Assembly: GCF_014648075.1 (NCBI RefSeq)
Contig: NZ_BMQK01000023.1
Location: 40,045-104,044 of the forward strand
DNA length: 64,000 nucleotides
Direction: 5' to 3'
Source: Streptomyces ruber
Lineage (GTDB): Bacteria; Actinomycetota; Actinomycetes; Streptomycetales; Streptomycetaceae
The translations under genes were made by a program, and so were the position numbers. Numbering within the stretch: the stretch's first letter is position 1; every line of letters starts with the position of its first letter. Positions 1-8,324 of the stretch are shown one piece after another. Under the pieces are notes generated by a model. It was not told the origin of the DNA. It was given only the letters and a program-made list of their open reading frames with translations, and searched no databases.

Positions 1-152
1 AGCATCACGAGCGTGTCGCCCCGGTCGTTGGTGAGGTTGGCCGGAACGCCCGCGTCTACGTACGCCACGAGCTCCTCCGTACGGCCGCGGCGCGCCAGGT
101 CGAAGATCTTCGTCGCGAGCTCGATGACCTCGGGGTCGAGGGCTTCACTCAT
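1..152 (-). CDS. Ankyrin-repeat protein, N-terminal fragment
   Basis: The first 50 residues are present; the gene runs off the left edge. The sequence begins MSEALDPEVIELATKIFDL and continues into a segment (AYVDAGVPANLTNDRGDTLV) with the spacing and the N-D-x-G-D-T-L signature of an ankyrin repeat. A GAGAGG ribosome site lies just upstream of the ATG. Ankyrin repeats bind proteins, so a partner-binding role is likely, but nothing here identifies the partner. It is transcribed divergently from the small membrane protein at 476. Confidence 0.75.
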   Translation of the reverse strand, partial: MSEALDPEVIELATKIFDLARRGRTEELVAYVDAGVPANLTNDRGDTLVM

Positions 153-475
153 CACCGGACCGCCTCTCAAGCAGCAGTGCGGGCTCGGTCGGGCCCGCCG
201 GACAAGGTGGGTGCGCACGACGGCGGGTCGGCGCCGCCGTACGGGTGAATCGCCAGGGTACTGGGCTCGGCACGCACATGACCGGACCCACCCGAGGCAA
301 AGATCACAGCGAACCCGGCCGGGCGCAACACCGCTGGCCGGACGGGCCGGGAAGGACTGCGCCAATCAGGTGAAACTGTCACATATTCACCCAATTGCAC
401 CTTTTATCGTATAGATACATCTTGTGACCCTGGAAAAACTGACGGTGACTGTCCCCACCAACCAGGAGAGCACAA
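153..475. other. Divergent intergenic region with AT-rich promoter-like stretch
   Basis: This 323-bp gap separates the ankyrin gene (left) from the membrane protein gene (right). Most of it is GC-rich without a convincing reading frame. Around 375-420 it becomes clearly AT-rich and holds a TATAGA box at 410-415, about 60 bp upstream of the rightward gene, so a rightward promoter is likely there. The ribosome site AGGAG is at 464-468. I see no small gene. Confidence 0.45.
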
Positions 476-670
476 ATGATCCTTTCCATGTCAGGCGTCG
501 TCCTGCTCGGCATCATCGTCTTCCTCTTCTTCCGCAAGGACGGACTGAAGGCCTCGCACGCCATCGTGGCCACGCTGTTCGGCTTCTACCTCGCCAGCAC
601 GGCCATCGCGCCGAGCATCAAGGCGGGCGGTGAGAGCCTCGCGAGCCTCCTCGGCGGTATCAGCTTCTGA
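476..670 (+). CDS. Small conserved membrane protein (64 aa)
   Basis: A 64-residue protein with two hydrophobic stretches: residues about 4-19 (MSGVVLLGIIVFLFF) and about 27-44 (AIVATLFGFYLASTAIAP), joined by a short basic loop RKDG. It ends in a Gly/Ser-rich tail (AGGESLASLLGGISF). The ATG has a good AGGAG site 7 nt upstream. The stop lies 49 bp before the FtsK-like gene on the same strand, so the two are probably cotranscribed. Small membrane proteins next to FtsK/TraB-type ATPases occur in actinobacterial transfer modules, which makes a partner role plausible. That is inference from context only. Confidence 0.8.
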   Translation: MILSMSGVVLLGIIVFLFFRKDGLKASHAIVATLFGFYLASTAIAPSIKAGGESLASLLGGISF

Positions 671-719
671 CCCCCGTCCCCTCCGCACGCACCCCCGTCC
701 CCGTCCGTAGGAGACCGCA

Positions 720-2366
720 GTGGCCCGGCGTCCCCTTCCCCGCTTCCCCCGCAGTCCGATCGACGGCAGCGCGTACCTCGCCCGGGGCCGGGAACTGGCC
801 CGGACGACGGCCGACGGTGCCACCGACGTCCTGCACCCGCTGATCATGATCATCCGTGGCCTGCGCCGGCTCGCGGCCGCCGGCCGGCGCAAGTGGGCCG
901 ACACCCCGAAGGACAAGCGCAGTTCGCTGTTCTTCCTGGTGGCCTCGGTGGTCCTGGTCGTCGCCCTGGTGCCGTACGGACCGCTGCTCGCCGTCATCGG
1001 ACTGATGGCGGCGGCAGCGTGGCAGGGCCGCGAGCCCGCGAAACCGGCACCCACGGGTCCGGACGAGGAGCGGGCGGAGCGCCTCGGCTCGCTGTACGAG
1101 GCCCTGGTGCCGTACTTCGCGGCGGCCGCCGACCCGGAGCCCCTGTACACCCACGGCGGCGACTGGAACAAGGCGTTCCCCTCGTACGACTTCGACGACG
1201 GCGGGCGGATCCGCCACCTGGAGATCCGTTACCCCGCGTACTTCACGGACGGCGAGCCCGAGTCCCGCGCGCGGATCGAGCATCTGCTGCACGCCAAGGC
1301 GGGCCGCGGCCGCGAGTACCTCTTCGACTGGGACGAGGAGGGCAACCAGCTCACGGTGACCGTCCTCGCCCCGCTGGCCACCGACATCACGGCCCAGCGC
1401 TTCGTCACGGCACCGGGCGAGACGGTGCTCGGCTTCACCGACGCGACCGGCGTACGGCGCACCCTGCCGCTCGGCCAGGGCGGCGAGCAGCGGGACGTGC
1501 CCCCGGTCGTGTGGCGCACGGGTGCGCGCTCCACGGAACCGCACCTGCTGGTCGTGGGGCAGCCGGGCAGCGGTACGACGACCCTGCTGCGCTCCGTCGC
1601 GCTGCAGGCGCTCCGGCACGGCGACGTGGTGGTCGTCGAGGGCGGCGGCACCGGCGAGTACGCGTGTCTGACCGGCCGGAGGGGCGTGCTGGCCGTGGAG
1701 TGCGGTCTGGCCGGCGCGCTGGCCAGCCTGGAGTGGGCGGCGCACGAGACGGAACGCCGGCTGATCGCCGCCAACCGCGCGCGCCAGGCGGGCCTGCCGA
1801 CGCCGGAGGACGCCCGGCGTCCCCTGTGGATCCTGCTGGACCGGCCGAGCGCGCTCGGCCACCTGGCCGCCGCCGACGGCGGCCCCGACCCGCAGTCCCT
1901 CCTCCAGGTGCCGCTGCGCCACGGCCGTCCGGCGAACGTCACCGTCGTCGTGGCCGAGCAGTTCGACGGCCTGGACGCGGTCTGTGACGCCGTACGGCAG
2001 CACACACGCGCGCGCGTGGTGCTCGGTCCCGCGCTCCCCGAGCAGCTGGAGGCGGTGCTGGGCGCGCTGCCGCGGACCACACCTGCCGCGGACCTGCCGC
2101 CCGGCCGCGGTTACGCCCGGCTCGGCGGGGGCCCGGTGCACCGCCTGCAGGTCCCGGTCACCCCGGACCCGTACGACGACGCCACGAGCGACGAGCACCG
2201 CCGGGCGGTGCTGGACCTGCTGCCGGACGAGGTGGCCCCCACCGAGGCGGCACCGCGGGAAGCCGCTCCCGCACCGCCGCGGCCGGACGCCGGCACGGCA
2301 CCGCCGACGACGGCACCGCCGCCGAGCGATGCCGTGTCCACCGAGGTGGCGGTGGCCGAAGGCTGA
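720..2366 (+). CDS. FtsK/SpoIIIE-like membrane protein with degenerate Walker motifs
   Basis: A 548-residue protein with a GTG start behind GGAG. Residues about 68-100 hold hydrophobic segments (SSLFFLVASVVLVVALVPYGPLL region); a cytoplasmic domain follows with an ATPase-like core. The P-loop position reads GQPGSGTTT (residues 280-288), so the invariant lysine is replaced by Thr286. The Walker B-like strand LWILLDRP lacks the usual acidic pair. The C-terminal ~50 residues are Pro/Ala-rich and probably disordered. General architecture resembles actinobacterial FtsK/TraB-type DNA pumps, but the motif changes argue against normal ATP hydrolysis. It follows the small membrane protein at 476. Function unknown; a structural or regulatory role is my inference. 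Confidence 0.7.
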   Translation: MARRPLPRFPRSPIDGSAYLARGRELARTTADGATDVLHPLIMIIRGLRRLAAAGRRKWADTPKDKRSSLFFLVASVVLVVALVPYGPLLAVIGLMAAAAWQGREPAKPAPTGPDEERAERLGSLYEALVPYFAAAADPEPLYTHGGDWNKAFPSYDFDDGGRIRHLEIRYPAYFTDGEPESRARIEHLLHAKAGRGREYLFDWDEEGNQLTVTVLAPLATDITAQRFVTAPGETVLGFTDATGVRRTLPLGQGGEQRDVPPVVWRTGARSTEPHLLVVGQPGSGTTTLLRSVALQALRHGDVVVVEGGGTGEYACLTGRRGVLAVECGLAGALASLEWAAHETERRLIAANRARQAGLPTPEDARRPLWILLDRPSALGHLAAADGGPDPQSLLQVPLRHGRPANVTVVVAEQFDGLDAVCDAVRQHTRARVVLGPALPEQLEAVLGALPRTTPAADLPPGRGYARLGGGPVHRLQVPVTPDPYDDATSDEHRRAVLDLLPDEVAPTEAAPREAAPAPPRPDAGTAPPTTAPPPSDAVSTEVAVAEG

Positions 2367-2395
2367 CGAGCCGGCCGGGGCGGGCCCGGCCGGCC

Positions 2396-3892
2396 TCACG
2401 CCACGTACGTCCGCGGCTCCGCGGTACCGGAGGTCCCCGTGCGCACCAGGTGTGCCGCCGTCGCCAGGCGGGCGGCCGCCTCGTCGGCCACCGCGCCGCC
2501 CACGGTGAACGGCAGCCGGACGTACCCCTCGAACGCCCCGTCCACGCCGAAGCGCGGCCCCGAGGGAACCCGCACACCGACCCGCTCGCCTGCCTCGGCG
2601 ATCCGTGAGCCCGACAGGCCCCCGGTGCGCACCCACAGGGTGAGGCCGCCCCGGGGCACCGCGAACCCCCAGTCGGGCAGCTCCCGGCGGAGGGCGGCGA
2701 CCAGCGCGTCCCGGTTGTCACGGGCCTGGGCCCGGCGCACGCCCACGGCCTCCTCCCAGCCACCGGTGCTCATCAGCCAGTTGACGGCCAGCTGTTCGAG
2801 GACCGGGGTGCCGAGGTCGGCGTACGCACGGGCCGCGACCAGGCTGCGGATCACGTCCGGCGCGGCGCGCACCCAGCCGATGCGCAGCCCCGCCCAGAAC
2901 GCCTTGCTCGCCGAGCCGACCGTGATCACGGTCGAGCCCGCCGGGTCGAAGCCGCAGACCGGCCGGGGCATTTCCACGTCCGCGTCGAGGTGCAGCTCGC
3001 TCATGGTCTCGTCGACGACGAGCACGGTCCCGGCGGCGCGGGCCGCGTCGACGAGCCGGCGCCGCTGGTCCTCGTCGGCGAGCGCGCCGGTCGGGTTGTG
3101 GAAGTCGGCCACGACGTAACCGAGCCGGGGCGCCGCGTCGCGCAGCACCTGCCGCCAGCGGTCCACGTCCCATCCGGCGAGCTCCTCGGCCATCGCGACG
3201 GGCACCAGCCGGGCGCCCGCCTCACGCATCAACTGGAGGATGTTGGCGTAACTGGGGGACTCGACGGCGATGCGCTCGCCGCGCGGCGCGAACAGATGGC
3301 AGATCGCGTCGATCGCGCCCATGGCACCGGTGGTGACCATGATCTGCTCGGGCATCGTGGGGATCCCGCGCGCGGTGTAGCGGTCGGCGAGCAGCGCGCG
3401 CAGCGCGGGCAGCCCGGCCGGGTAGTCGCCGTGCGTGTGCGCGTACGGCGGCAGCTCCTCCAGAGCGCCCCGCACGGCCCGGGTGAGCCAGGGCTCGGGG
3501 GCGGGCAGGGCGGCCGTACCGAGATCGATCACGGAGCCGAGCGCCTCGGGCGGCAGCGGCTCCAGCCCGCGCGCGGGCAGGGGGTTACCGGCCGGAACGG
3601 CGGTCCAGCTGCCCGCTCCCCGGCGCGACTCCAGAAACCCCTCGGTGCGCAGGGCCTCGTAGGCCGCCGCGACCGTCGTACGGCTGACGGACAGGGCGAG
3701 CGCGAGTTCCCGCTCGGCGGGCAGCCGGGCGGCGACCGGGACCCGGCCCTCCAGCACCAGCAGCCGGATGCCGTCGGCGAGCGCCCGGTAGGCGGGCGGA
3801 CGGCGGCTGCCGGGGCCCGCGGGGCGCTCCTGCTGGGAGTTGAGCTGCCGCGCGAGCTGAACCGCGCCCACCGCCGAAGTCCACTGCGCCAT
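2396..3892 (-). CDS. MocR-type GntR regulator with aminotransferase domain
   Basis: A 498-residue transcription factor. Residues about 30-95 are a GntR winged helix (LPAERELALALSVSRTTVAAAYEALRTEG). The rest is a fold-type I aminotransferase domain with DFHNPTGA, VDETMSE and the PLP lysine in VGSASKAFWAGLRIGW. MocR proteins bind PLP as effector rather than catalysing transamination. ATG start beginning MAQW is chosen because the longer upstream frame overlaps the divergent membrane gene's promoter. The divergent neighbour is a YczE-like membrane protein, a pairing seen often for this family, so it probably controls that gene and itself. Confidence 0.92.
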   Translation of the reverse strand: MAQWTSAVGAVQLARQLNSQQERPAGPGSRRPPAYRALADGIRLLVLEGRVPVAARLPAERELALALSVSRTTVAAAYEALRTEGFLESRRGAGSWTAVPAGNPLPARGLEPLPPEALGSVIDLGTAALPAPEPWLTRAVRGALEELPPYAHTHGDYPAGLPALRALLADRYTARGIPTMPEQIMVTTGAMGAIDAICHLFAPRGERIAVESPSYANILQLMREAGARLVPVAMAEELAGWDVDRWRQVLRDAAPRLGYVVADFHNPTGALADEDQRRRLVDAARAAGTVLVVDETMSELHLDADVEMPRPVCGFDPAGSTVITVGSASKAFWAGLRIGWVRAAPDVIRSLVAARAYADLGTPVLEQLAVNWLMSTGGWEEAVGVRRAQARDNRDALVAALRRELPDWGFAVPRGGLTLWVRTGGLSGSRIAEAGERVGVRVPSGPRFGVDGAFEGYVRLPFTVGGAVADEAAARLATAAHLVRTGTSGTAEPRTYVA

Positions 3893-3994
3893 GATGTGCG
3901 GTCCACCTTCCCCGGATTGGCCATGGATGGCGTTCTCCGCCAGGCCACAGAGTGACATGCGCCAGGCCACCGCCACCACCCGAGGGGGAACACC

Positions 3995-4702
3995 TTGTCC
4001 GCCGTCCCGCCCGTGCCATCCACTCCGTCCGTCCCGGCCAACCCCTCCGTCCCGTCCGCACCCCGCCGCCTCGGACGGCGGCTGCTCCAGCTGTACGCCG
4101 GTCTCGCGCTGTACGGGGCGAGCGTCGCGCTGCTCGTGCAGGCGGGGCTGGGTCTGGAGCCGTGGGGCGTGCTGCACCAAGGGCTGGCCGGGCGGACCGG
4201 GCTGACGATCGGTGTGGTGTCGATCGGCGTCGGCGCCCTGGTGCTGCTGCTGTGGGTCCCGCTGCGCCAGCGGCCGGGCCTCGGCACGGTCTCCAACGTC
4301 CTCGTGGTGGGCCTCGTGATGGACGCCACACTCGCGGCGGTACCGGAGCCACGTAGCCTGGCCGTCCGCGTGCCGCTGCTGTGCGCCGGCGTCGTCCTGA
4401 ACGGCGCGGCGACCGGCCTGTACATCGCGGCGCGGCTCGGTCCCGGCCCGCGCGACGGGCTGATGACGGGTCTGCACCGGCGCACCGGGCGCTCGGTCCG
4501 GCTGGTGCGGACGGCGGTGGAGGTGGCCGTGGTGGCCACCGGCTTCGCCCTGGGCGGCACGGTCGGCGTCGGCACCGTTCTCTACGCGCTGACCATCGGC
4601 CCGCTGGCGCAGCTCTTCCTCCGGCTGTTCGCCGTGCCCTCGGCGGGCGGCAGCGCCGTCGTCGCCTCCGGGCCACCCCGGGGGGCGATACTGCGCGGGT
4701 GA
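3995..4702 (+). CDS. YczE-like integral membrane protein
   Basis: A 235-residue polytopic membrane protein with about five hydrophobic segments and a conserved glycine-rich core including GLGLEPWGVLHQGLAGRTG and RLGPGPRDGLMTGLHRRTG, typical of the YczE/YitT-like group. The start is a TTG with a strong GAGGGGGA site upstream; the N-terminal 30 residues are Pro/Ser-rich. It is divergent from a MocR regulator, which likely controls it. Substrate unknown. Its stop overlaps the GTG of the following phosphodiesterase gene (GTGA), so the two are translationally coupled. Confidence 0.85.
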   Translation: MSAVPPVPSTPSVPANPSVPSAPRRLGRRLLQLYAGLALYGASVALLVQAGLGLEPWGVLHQGLAGRTGLTIGVVSIGVGALVLLLWVPLRQRPGLGTVSNVLVVGLVMDATLAAVPEPRSLAVRVPLLCAGVVLNGAATGLYIAARLGPGPRDGLMTGLHRRTGRSVRLVRTAVEVAVVATGFALGGTVGVGTVLYALTIGPLAQLFLRLFAVPSAGGSAVVASGPPRGAILRG

Positions 4703-5475
4703 CCATGACGACGACTCCCGCGCGCCACCCGTACCTCGACCACCCCGGCCCGATCGCCTTCGCCCACCGCGGCGGGGCGGCGAACGGCCTGGAGAACACC
4801 ACGGCCCAGTTCCGCCGCGCGGTGGAGGCCGGCTACCGGTACATCGAGACGGACGTGCACGCCACGGCCGACGGGAAGCTCGTCGCCTTCCACGACGCGA
4901 CGCTGGACCGGGTCACCGACGCCCGCGGCCGCATCGCCGACCTCTACTGGAAGGACGTGCGCCACGCGCGCGTGGCGGGCGTCGAACCGGTGCCGCTGTT
5001 CGAGGAGTTGCTGGAGGCATTCCCCGAGGTGCGGTGGAACGTCGACGTCAAGGCGGAGTCCGCCCTCCACCCGCTGCTCAACCTGATCGGCCGCACCCGG
5101 TCGTGGCACCGCGTGTGCGTCGGTTCGTTCTCGGAGTCCCGCGTCGCCCGCGCCCAGCGCCTGGCCGGGCCCCGGCTCGCGACGTCGTACGGCACCGGCG
5201 GCGTCCTGGGCCTGCGGCTGCGCTCGTGGCGCCTGCCCGCCGCCCTGCGCGGCTCGGCGGTCGCCGCGCAGGTGCCCGAGTCGCAGTCGGGCGTGCCCGT
5301 GGTCGACCACCGGTTCCTGCGCGCCGCCCACGCGCGCGGGCTGCAGGTCCACGTGTGGACCGTGAACGACGCGCAGCGGATGCACCGGCTGCTGGACCTC
5401 GGTGTGGATGGCATCATGACCGATCGCATCGACACGCTGCGCGCGGTGCTCCTGGAACGGGGCGCCTGGGCCTGA
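4699..5475 (+). CDS. Glycerophosphodiester phosphodiesterase
   Basis: A 258-residue GDPD TIM-barrel enzyme that would hydrolyse glycerophosphodiesters to glycerol 3-phosphate and an alcohol. It shows the catalytic HRGG (residues 23-26), the metal-binding ETDVHATADGKLVAFHD segment, and the late WTVND and DGIMTDRID strands. No signal peptide is seen, so it is probably cytoplasmic. I give the GTG that overlaps the previous stop; an ATG two codons later (4705) is equally possible. Coupling to the YczE-like gene suggests a lipid or membrane-related role for the pair (inference). Confidence 0.9.
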   Translation: MTMTTTPARHPYLDHPGPIAFAHRGGAANGLENTTAQFRRAVEAGYRYIETDVHATADGKLVAFHDATLDRVTDARGRIADLYWKDVRHARVAGVEPVPLFEELLEAFPEVRWNVDVKAESALHPLLNLIGRTRSWHRVCVGSFSESRVARAQRLAGPRLATSYGTGGVLGLRLRSWRLPAALRGSAVAAQVPESQSGVPVVDHRFLRAAHARGLQVHVWTVNDAQRMHRLLDLGVDGIMTDRIDTLRAVLLERGAWA

Positions 5476-5524
5476 ACCGACCCGCCGCGGCTCGTCACGG
5501 GGACACGGGGAAGCGAGGGCACGG

Positions 5525-6871
5525 GTGGGCACGGACACCCTTCACACGGCCGCGGTCGGCGAGGCCGCCGAGCGGAGACGCGAGCAGCGCGGCTGGTACT
5601 TCTACGACTGGGCCTGCTCCGTCTATTCGACGAGCGTCCTGACGGTGTTCCTGGGCCCGTACCTGACGTCGGTGGCCGAGGCGGCGGCCGACGCCGACGG
5701 TTTCGTACACCCCCTGGGCATCCCGGTGCGCGCGGGCTCCTTCTACGCCTACTCGGTGTCCCTGTCGGTGGTCCTCGCCGTCGTGCTGATGCCGCTGGTC
5801 GGGGCGGCCGCCGACCGGACGGGCCGCAAGAAGCCGCTGCTCGCGGCGGCCGCCTACCTGGGAGCCGCGGCGACGGCGGGCATGTTCTTCCTGGACGGGG
5901 AGCGCTATCTGCTGGGCGGACTGCTGCTGGTCGTCGCCAACGCCGCCCAGTCAGTGGCGATGATGCTCTACAACTCCTATCTGCCGCAGATCGCCCCGCC
6001 CGAGGAGCGCGACGCGGTCTCCTCCCGGGGCTGGGCCTTCGGGTACGCGGCGGGCGCGCTGGTCCTGATCGCGAACCTCGTCCTGTACACGGCCCACGAC
6101 TCCTTCGGCGTCTCGGAGAGCACGGCGGTACGCATCTGCCTGGCCTCCGCCGGGCTGTGGTGGGGCGCCTTCACCCTCGTGCCGCTCAGACGGCTGCGCG
6201 ACCGCCGGGCGCCGGCCGGTCACGCCACCGCCCCGGGCTTGCGCCAGTTGGCGGCGACCGTCCGCGACATGCGCCGCCACCCGCTCACGCTGTCCTTCCT
6301 GCTCGCCTACCTGGTCTACAACGACGGCATCCAGACAGTGATCTCCCAGGCCTCGGTGTACGGCGCCGAGGAGCTGGGCCTCGGCCAGTCGACGCTGATC
6401 GTGGCCGTGCTGCTGGTGCAGGTGCTGGCGGTGGCCGGGGCGCTGGGCATGGGCCGGCTGGCCCGGAGGTACGGCGCCAAGCGCACGATCCTGGGCTCCC
6501 TGGTCGCGTGGACGCTGACGCTGGCCGCCGGGTACTTCCTGCCCGAGGGCGCGCCCGGCTTCTTCTTCGCGCTGGCCGCCGGGATCGGTCTGGTCCTCGG
6601 GGGCAGCCAGGCGCTGTCCCGCTCGCTGTTCTCCCACCTGGTGCCGCCGGGCAAGGAGGCCGAGTACTTCTCGGCGTACGAGATGAGCGACCGCGGGATG
6701 AGCTGGCTGGGTCCGCTGCTGTTCGGTGTGACCTATCAGCTGACCGGCAGTTACCGTGACGCGATCATTTCCCTGGTGCTTTTCTTCGTTCTGGGATTCG
6801 TCCTGCTCGCACGGGTACCCGTGCGGAAGGCGATCGGCGACGCGGGCAACCCGGTGCCGGAAAGGATTTAG
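5525..6871 (+). CDS. UMF1/Atg22-type MFS transporter
   Basis: A 448-residue membrane protein with about 12 hydrophobic segments. The N-terminus REQRGWYFYDWACSVYSTSV followed by VFLGPYL is diagnostic of the UMF1/Atg22 branch of the major facilitator superfamily, and ADRTGRKKP is the usual loop 2-3 motif. Family members are thought to export amino acids or other small molecules, but the substrate cannot be read here. The GTG start has a GCGAGG site upstream. It lies 49 bp after the phosphodiesterase and is probably in the same transcription unit. Confidence 0.88.
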   Translation: MGTDTLHTAAVGEAAERRREQRGWYFYDWACSVYSTSVLTVFLGPYLTSVAEAAADADGFVHPLGIPVRAGSFYAYSVSLSVVLAVVLMPLVGAAADRTGRKKPLLAAAAYLGAAATAGMFFLDGERYLLGGLLLVVANAAQSVAMMLYNSYLPQIAPPEERDAVSSRGWAFGYAAGALVLIANLVLYTAHDSFGVSESTAVRICLASAGLWWGAFTLVPLRRLRDRRAPAGHATAPGLRQLAATVRDMRRHPLTLSFLLAYLVYNDGIQTVISQASVYGAEELGLGQSTLIVAVLLVQVLAVAGALGMGRLARRYGAKRTILGSLVAWTLTLAAGYFLPEGAPGFFFALAAGIGLVLGGSQALSRSLFSHLVPPGKEAEYFSAYEMSDRGMSWLGPLLFGVTYQLTGSYRDAIISLVLFFVLGFVLLARVPVRKAIGDAGNPVPERI

Positions 6872-6953
6872 CACCGAAGACGAAAGGGCTGTAGTGTACG
6901 CGTTTGGCCTGCCAGGCGGACCGTTACTGCGCGTCAAAGATGACGAAACGCTG

Positions 6954-6979
6954 TGTGACATCTGCTATCAGATGTGACA
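6954..6979. promoter_or_regulatory. Inverted/direct repeat upstream of rbpA
   Basis: A perfect inverted repeat ACATCTG-ctat-CAGATGT (6958-6975) is framed by two direct copies of TGTGACA (6954-6960 and 6973-6979). It sits between the MFS gene end (6871) and the SigR-type promoter of rbpA. It may be an operator or a weak terminator for the MFS unit; there is no U tract. Its binding factor is unknown. Confidence 0.4.
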
Positions 6980-7049
6980 AACCGGGCCTCGGTGGGTACA
7001 ACAAGGGCGGCTACGACGGCGACGCATGACCCGGAACGGACTCGGAACG

Positions 7050-7075
7050 GGAATCTTAACCGCCGACCGGACGTT
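7050..7075 (+). promoter_or_regulatory. SigR-type promoter of rbpA
   Basis: GGAAT (7050-7054) and GTT (7073-7075) are separated by exactly 18 bp, matching the GGAAT-N18-GTT consensus of the thiol-oxidative-stress sigma factor SigR. A start near 7081 would give a leader of about 55 nt before the rbpA ATG. rbpA is an established SigR target in S. coelicolor, which supports the call. Confidence 0.8.
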
Positions 7076-7136
7076 GACCGGATGACGACGACAGCGACAC
7101 CTGTCCTGTGGGCGACAAGCCCGGGAGGCACGATTC

Positions 7137-7511
7137 ATGAGTGAGCGAGCTCTTCGCGGCACGCGCCTCGTGGTGACCAGCTACGAGACGGACCGCGGCA
7201 TCGACCTGGCCCCGCGCCAGGCCGTGGAGTACGCATGCGAGAAGGGGCACCGCTTCGAGATGCCCTTCTCGGTCGAGGCGGAGATCCCGCCGGAGTGGGA
7301 GTGCAAGGTCTGCGGGGCCCCGGCGCTCCTGGTGGACGGCGACGGCCCCGAGGAGAAGAAGGCCAAGCCCGCGCGTACGCACTGGGACATGCTGATGGAG
7401 CGGCGCACGCGTGAGGAGCTCGAAGAGGTCCTCGAGGAGCGCCTGGCCGTCCTCCGCTCCGGTGCGATGAACATCGCGGTACATCCGCGGGACAGCCGCA
7501 AGTCCGCGTAA
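7137..7511 (+). CDS. rbpA: RNA polymerase-binding protein RbpA
   Basis: A 124-residue actinobacterial RNA polymerase-binding protein that stabilises sigma-HrdB holoenzyme and promoter complexes. The sequence shows the N-terminal tail, the core with CEKGHRF and the CKVCG pair (Cys/His metal-site candidates), a basic linker (KKAKPARTHWDML) and a C-terminal sigma-interaction helix (RRTREELEEVLEERLAVLR). GGGAGG precedes the ATG. It has its own SigR-type promoter and a strong terminator, so it is monocistronic. Confidence 0.97.
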   Translation: MSERALRGTRLVVTSYETDRGIDLAPRQAVEYACEKGHRFEMPFSVEAEIPPEWECKVCGAPALLVDGDGPEEKKAKPARTHWDMLMERRTREELEEVLEERLAVLRSGAMNIAVHPRDSRKSA

Positions 7512-7553
7512 CCCCGGTGGGGCCGGGCGGCCGACGAAAACGCGCAGCCGAGA

Positions 7554-7594
7554 ACCGCGGGTGCCGTACGTGAGTGACGTACGGCACCCGCGGT
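7554..7594 (+). terminator. Terminator after rbpA
   Basis: Perfect 18-bp inverted repeat, arms 7554-7571 and 7577-7594, loop GAGTG, starting 43 nt after the rbpA stop. It is followed by CTTCGTGT rather than a long U tract. It lies between convergent rbpA and fxsA. Confidence 0.85.
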
Positions 7595-7652
7595 CTTCGT
7601 GTGCCGGGCCCCGGGCCGTACGGAACGGACGGGCCGCCCTGCGCAACGAGAA

Positions 7653-7683
7653 GGGAGGCCGCCCCGGTCAGGGGCAGCCTCCC
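7653..7683 (-). terminator. Terminator after fxsA
   Basis: A 13-bp stem with a single mismatch (GGGAGGCCGCCCC paired to GGGGCAGCCTCCC) and loop GGTCA, located 20-50 nt beyond the fxsA stop on the minus strand. Confidence 0.7.
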
Positions 7684-7702
7684 TCGCGCGACGGCGAACG
7701 GC

Positions 7703-8278
7703 TCAGCGGGTCAGCGGCGGACGCGGCTCCCGCGGGGCGCCGGCGTCACCGGCGTCGTCCCTGATGACCTCGCCCTGCACGACCTTGCCGTCCGGGCGGT
7801 GGATGCGGGCGTTCCGGAAGGCGCTGCCGAAGCCGCCGGAGGCCGCCTCACGGAGCTTGCGTTCGAAAGTGCGCTCGGCGTAGGCGCCGAGGGCCTTCTG
7901 GACCGGCGGGATCAGCAGCACCAGCCCCACCACGTCCGAGACCAGGCCCGGCAGCATCAGCAGCAGGCCGCCCAGCATCAGGAAGCCGTTGCCGTCGCTC
8001 CTGCCCGTGGCGGCCGCGCCGGACTGCTGCTGCTGCTGCAGTGTCTCGGTCAGGTTGCGGAAGGCGCGGCGCCCGGCCCGCTTGACCACCACGGAGCCGA
8101 GGGCGAACCCCGCGACCAGCAGCAGGAAGACGGCGAAGCCACTGGCCGCCCCCGCGACCAGCGAGAGCAGCCAGATCTCCAGCACCAGCCACGCGGCGAT
8201 GCCCAGCGGCAGGAACGTCCGCAGCCGGGAGCGTCGCGGCCGTGCGGGGTACGTGGGAGTCGTAGCGCCTGTCGTCAT
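7703..8278 (-). CDS. fxsA: FxsA family membrane protein
   Basis: A 191-residue protein of the FxsA family. Two adjacent hydrophobic segments (about residues 23-45 and 48-66) are followed by a Gln-rich linker and a third hydrophobic region (GFLMLGGLLLMLPGLVSDVVG) with the family motif LPGLVSD and LLIPPVQ. The soluble tail is charged. E. coli FxsA affects phage F exclusion when overproduced; the native role is unknown. The gene is convergent with rbpA and lies 46 bp downstream of the mannosyltransferase gene, likely cotranscribed with it. Confidence 0.9.
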   Translation of the reverse strand: MTTGATTPTYPARPRRSRLRTFLPLGIAAWLVLEIWLLSLVAGAASGFAVFLLLVAGFALGSVVVKRAGRRAFRNLTETLQQQQQSGAAATGRSDGNGFLMLGGLLLMLPGLVSDVVGLVLLIPPVQKALGAYAERTFERKLREAASGGFGSAFRNARIHRPDGKVVQGEVIRDDAGDAGAPREPRPPLTR

Positions 8279-8324
8279 GCTTCCAGTGTGCCCGGAGAGG
8301 GCTCAGCGCGACATAAGGGGCTGG

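Noticed and set aside
476..2366. Integrated conjugative element suggested by the FtsK-like gene
   Set aside because: No integrase, replication or mobilisation genes, no attachment-site repeats, and the flanks are ordinary core genes.
3529..4802. Long open frames antisense to the YczE-like and phosphodiesterase genes
   Set aside because: Typical GC-rich shadow frames: Arg/Pro/Ala-rich, no motifs, and fully explained by the real genes on the other strand.
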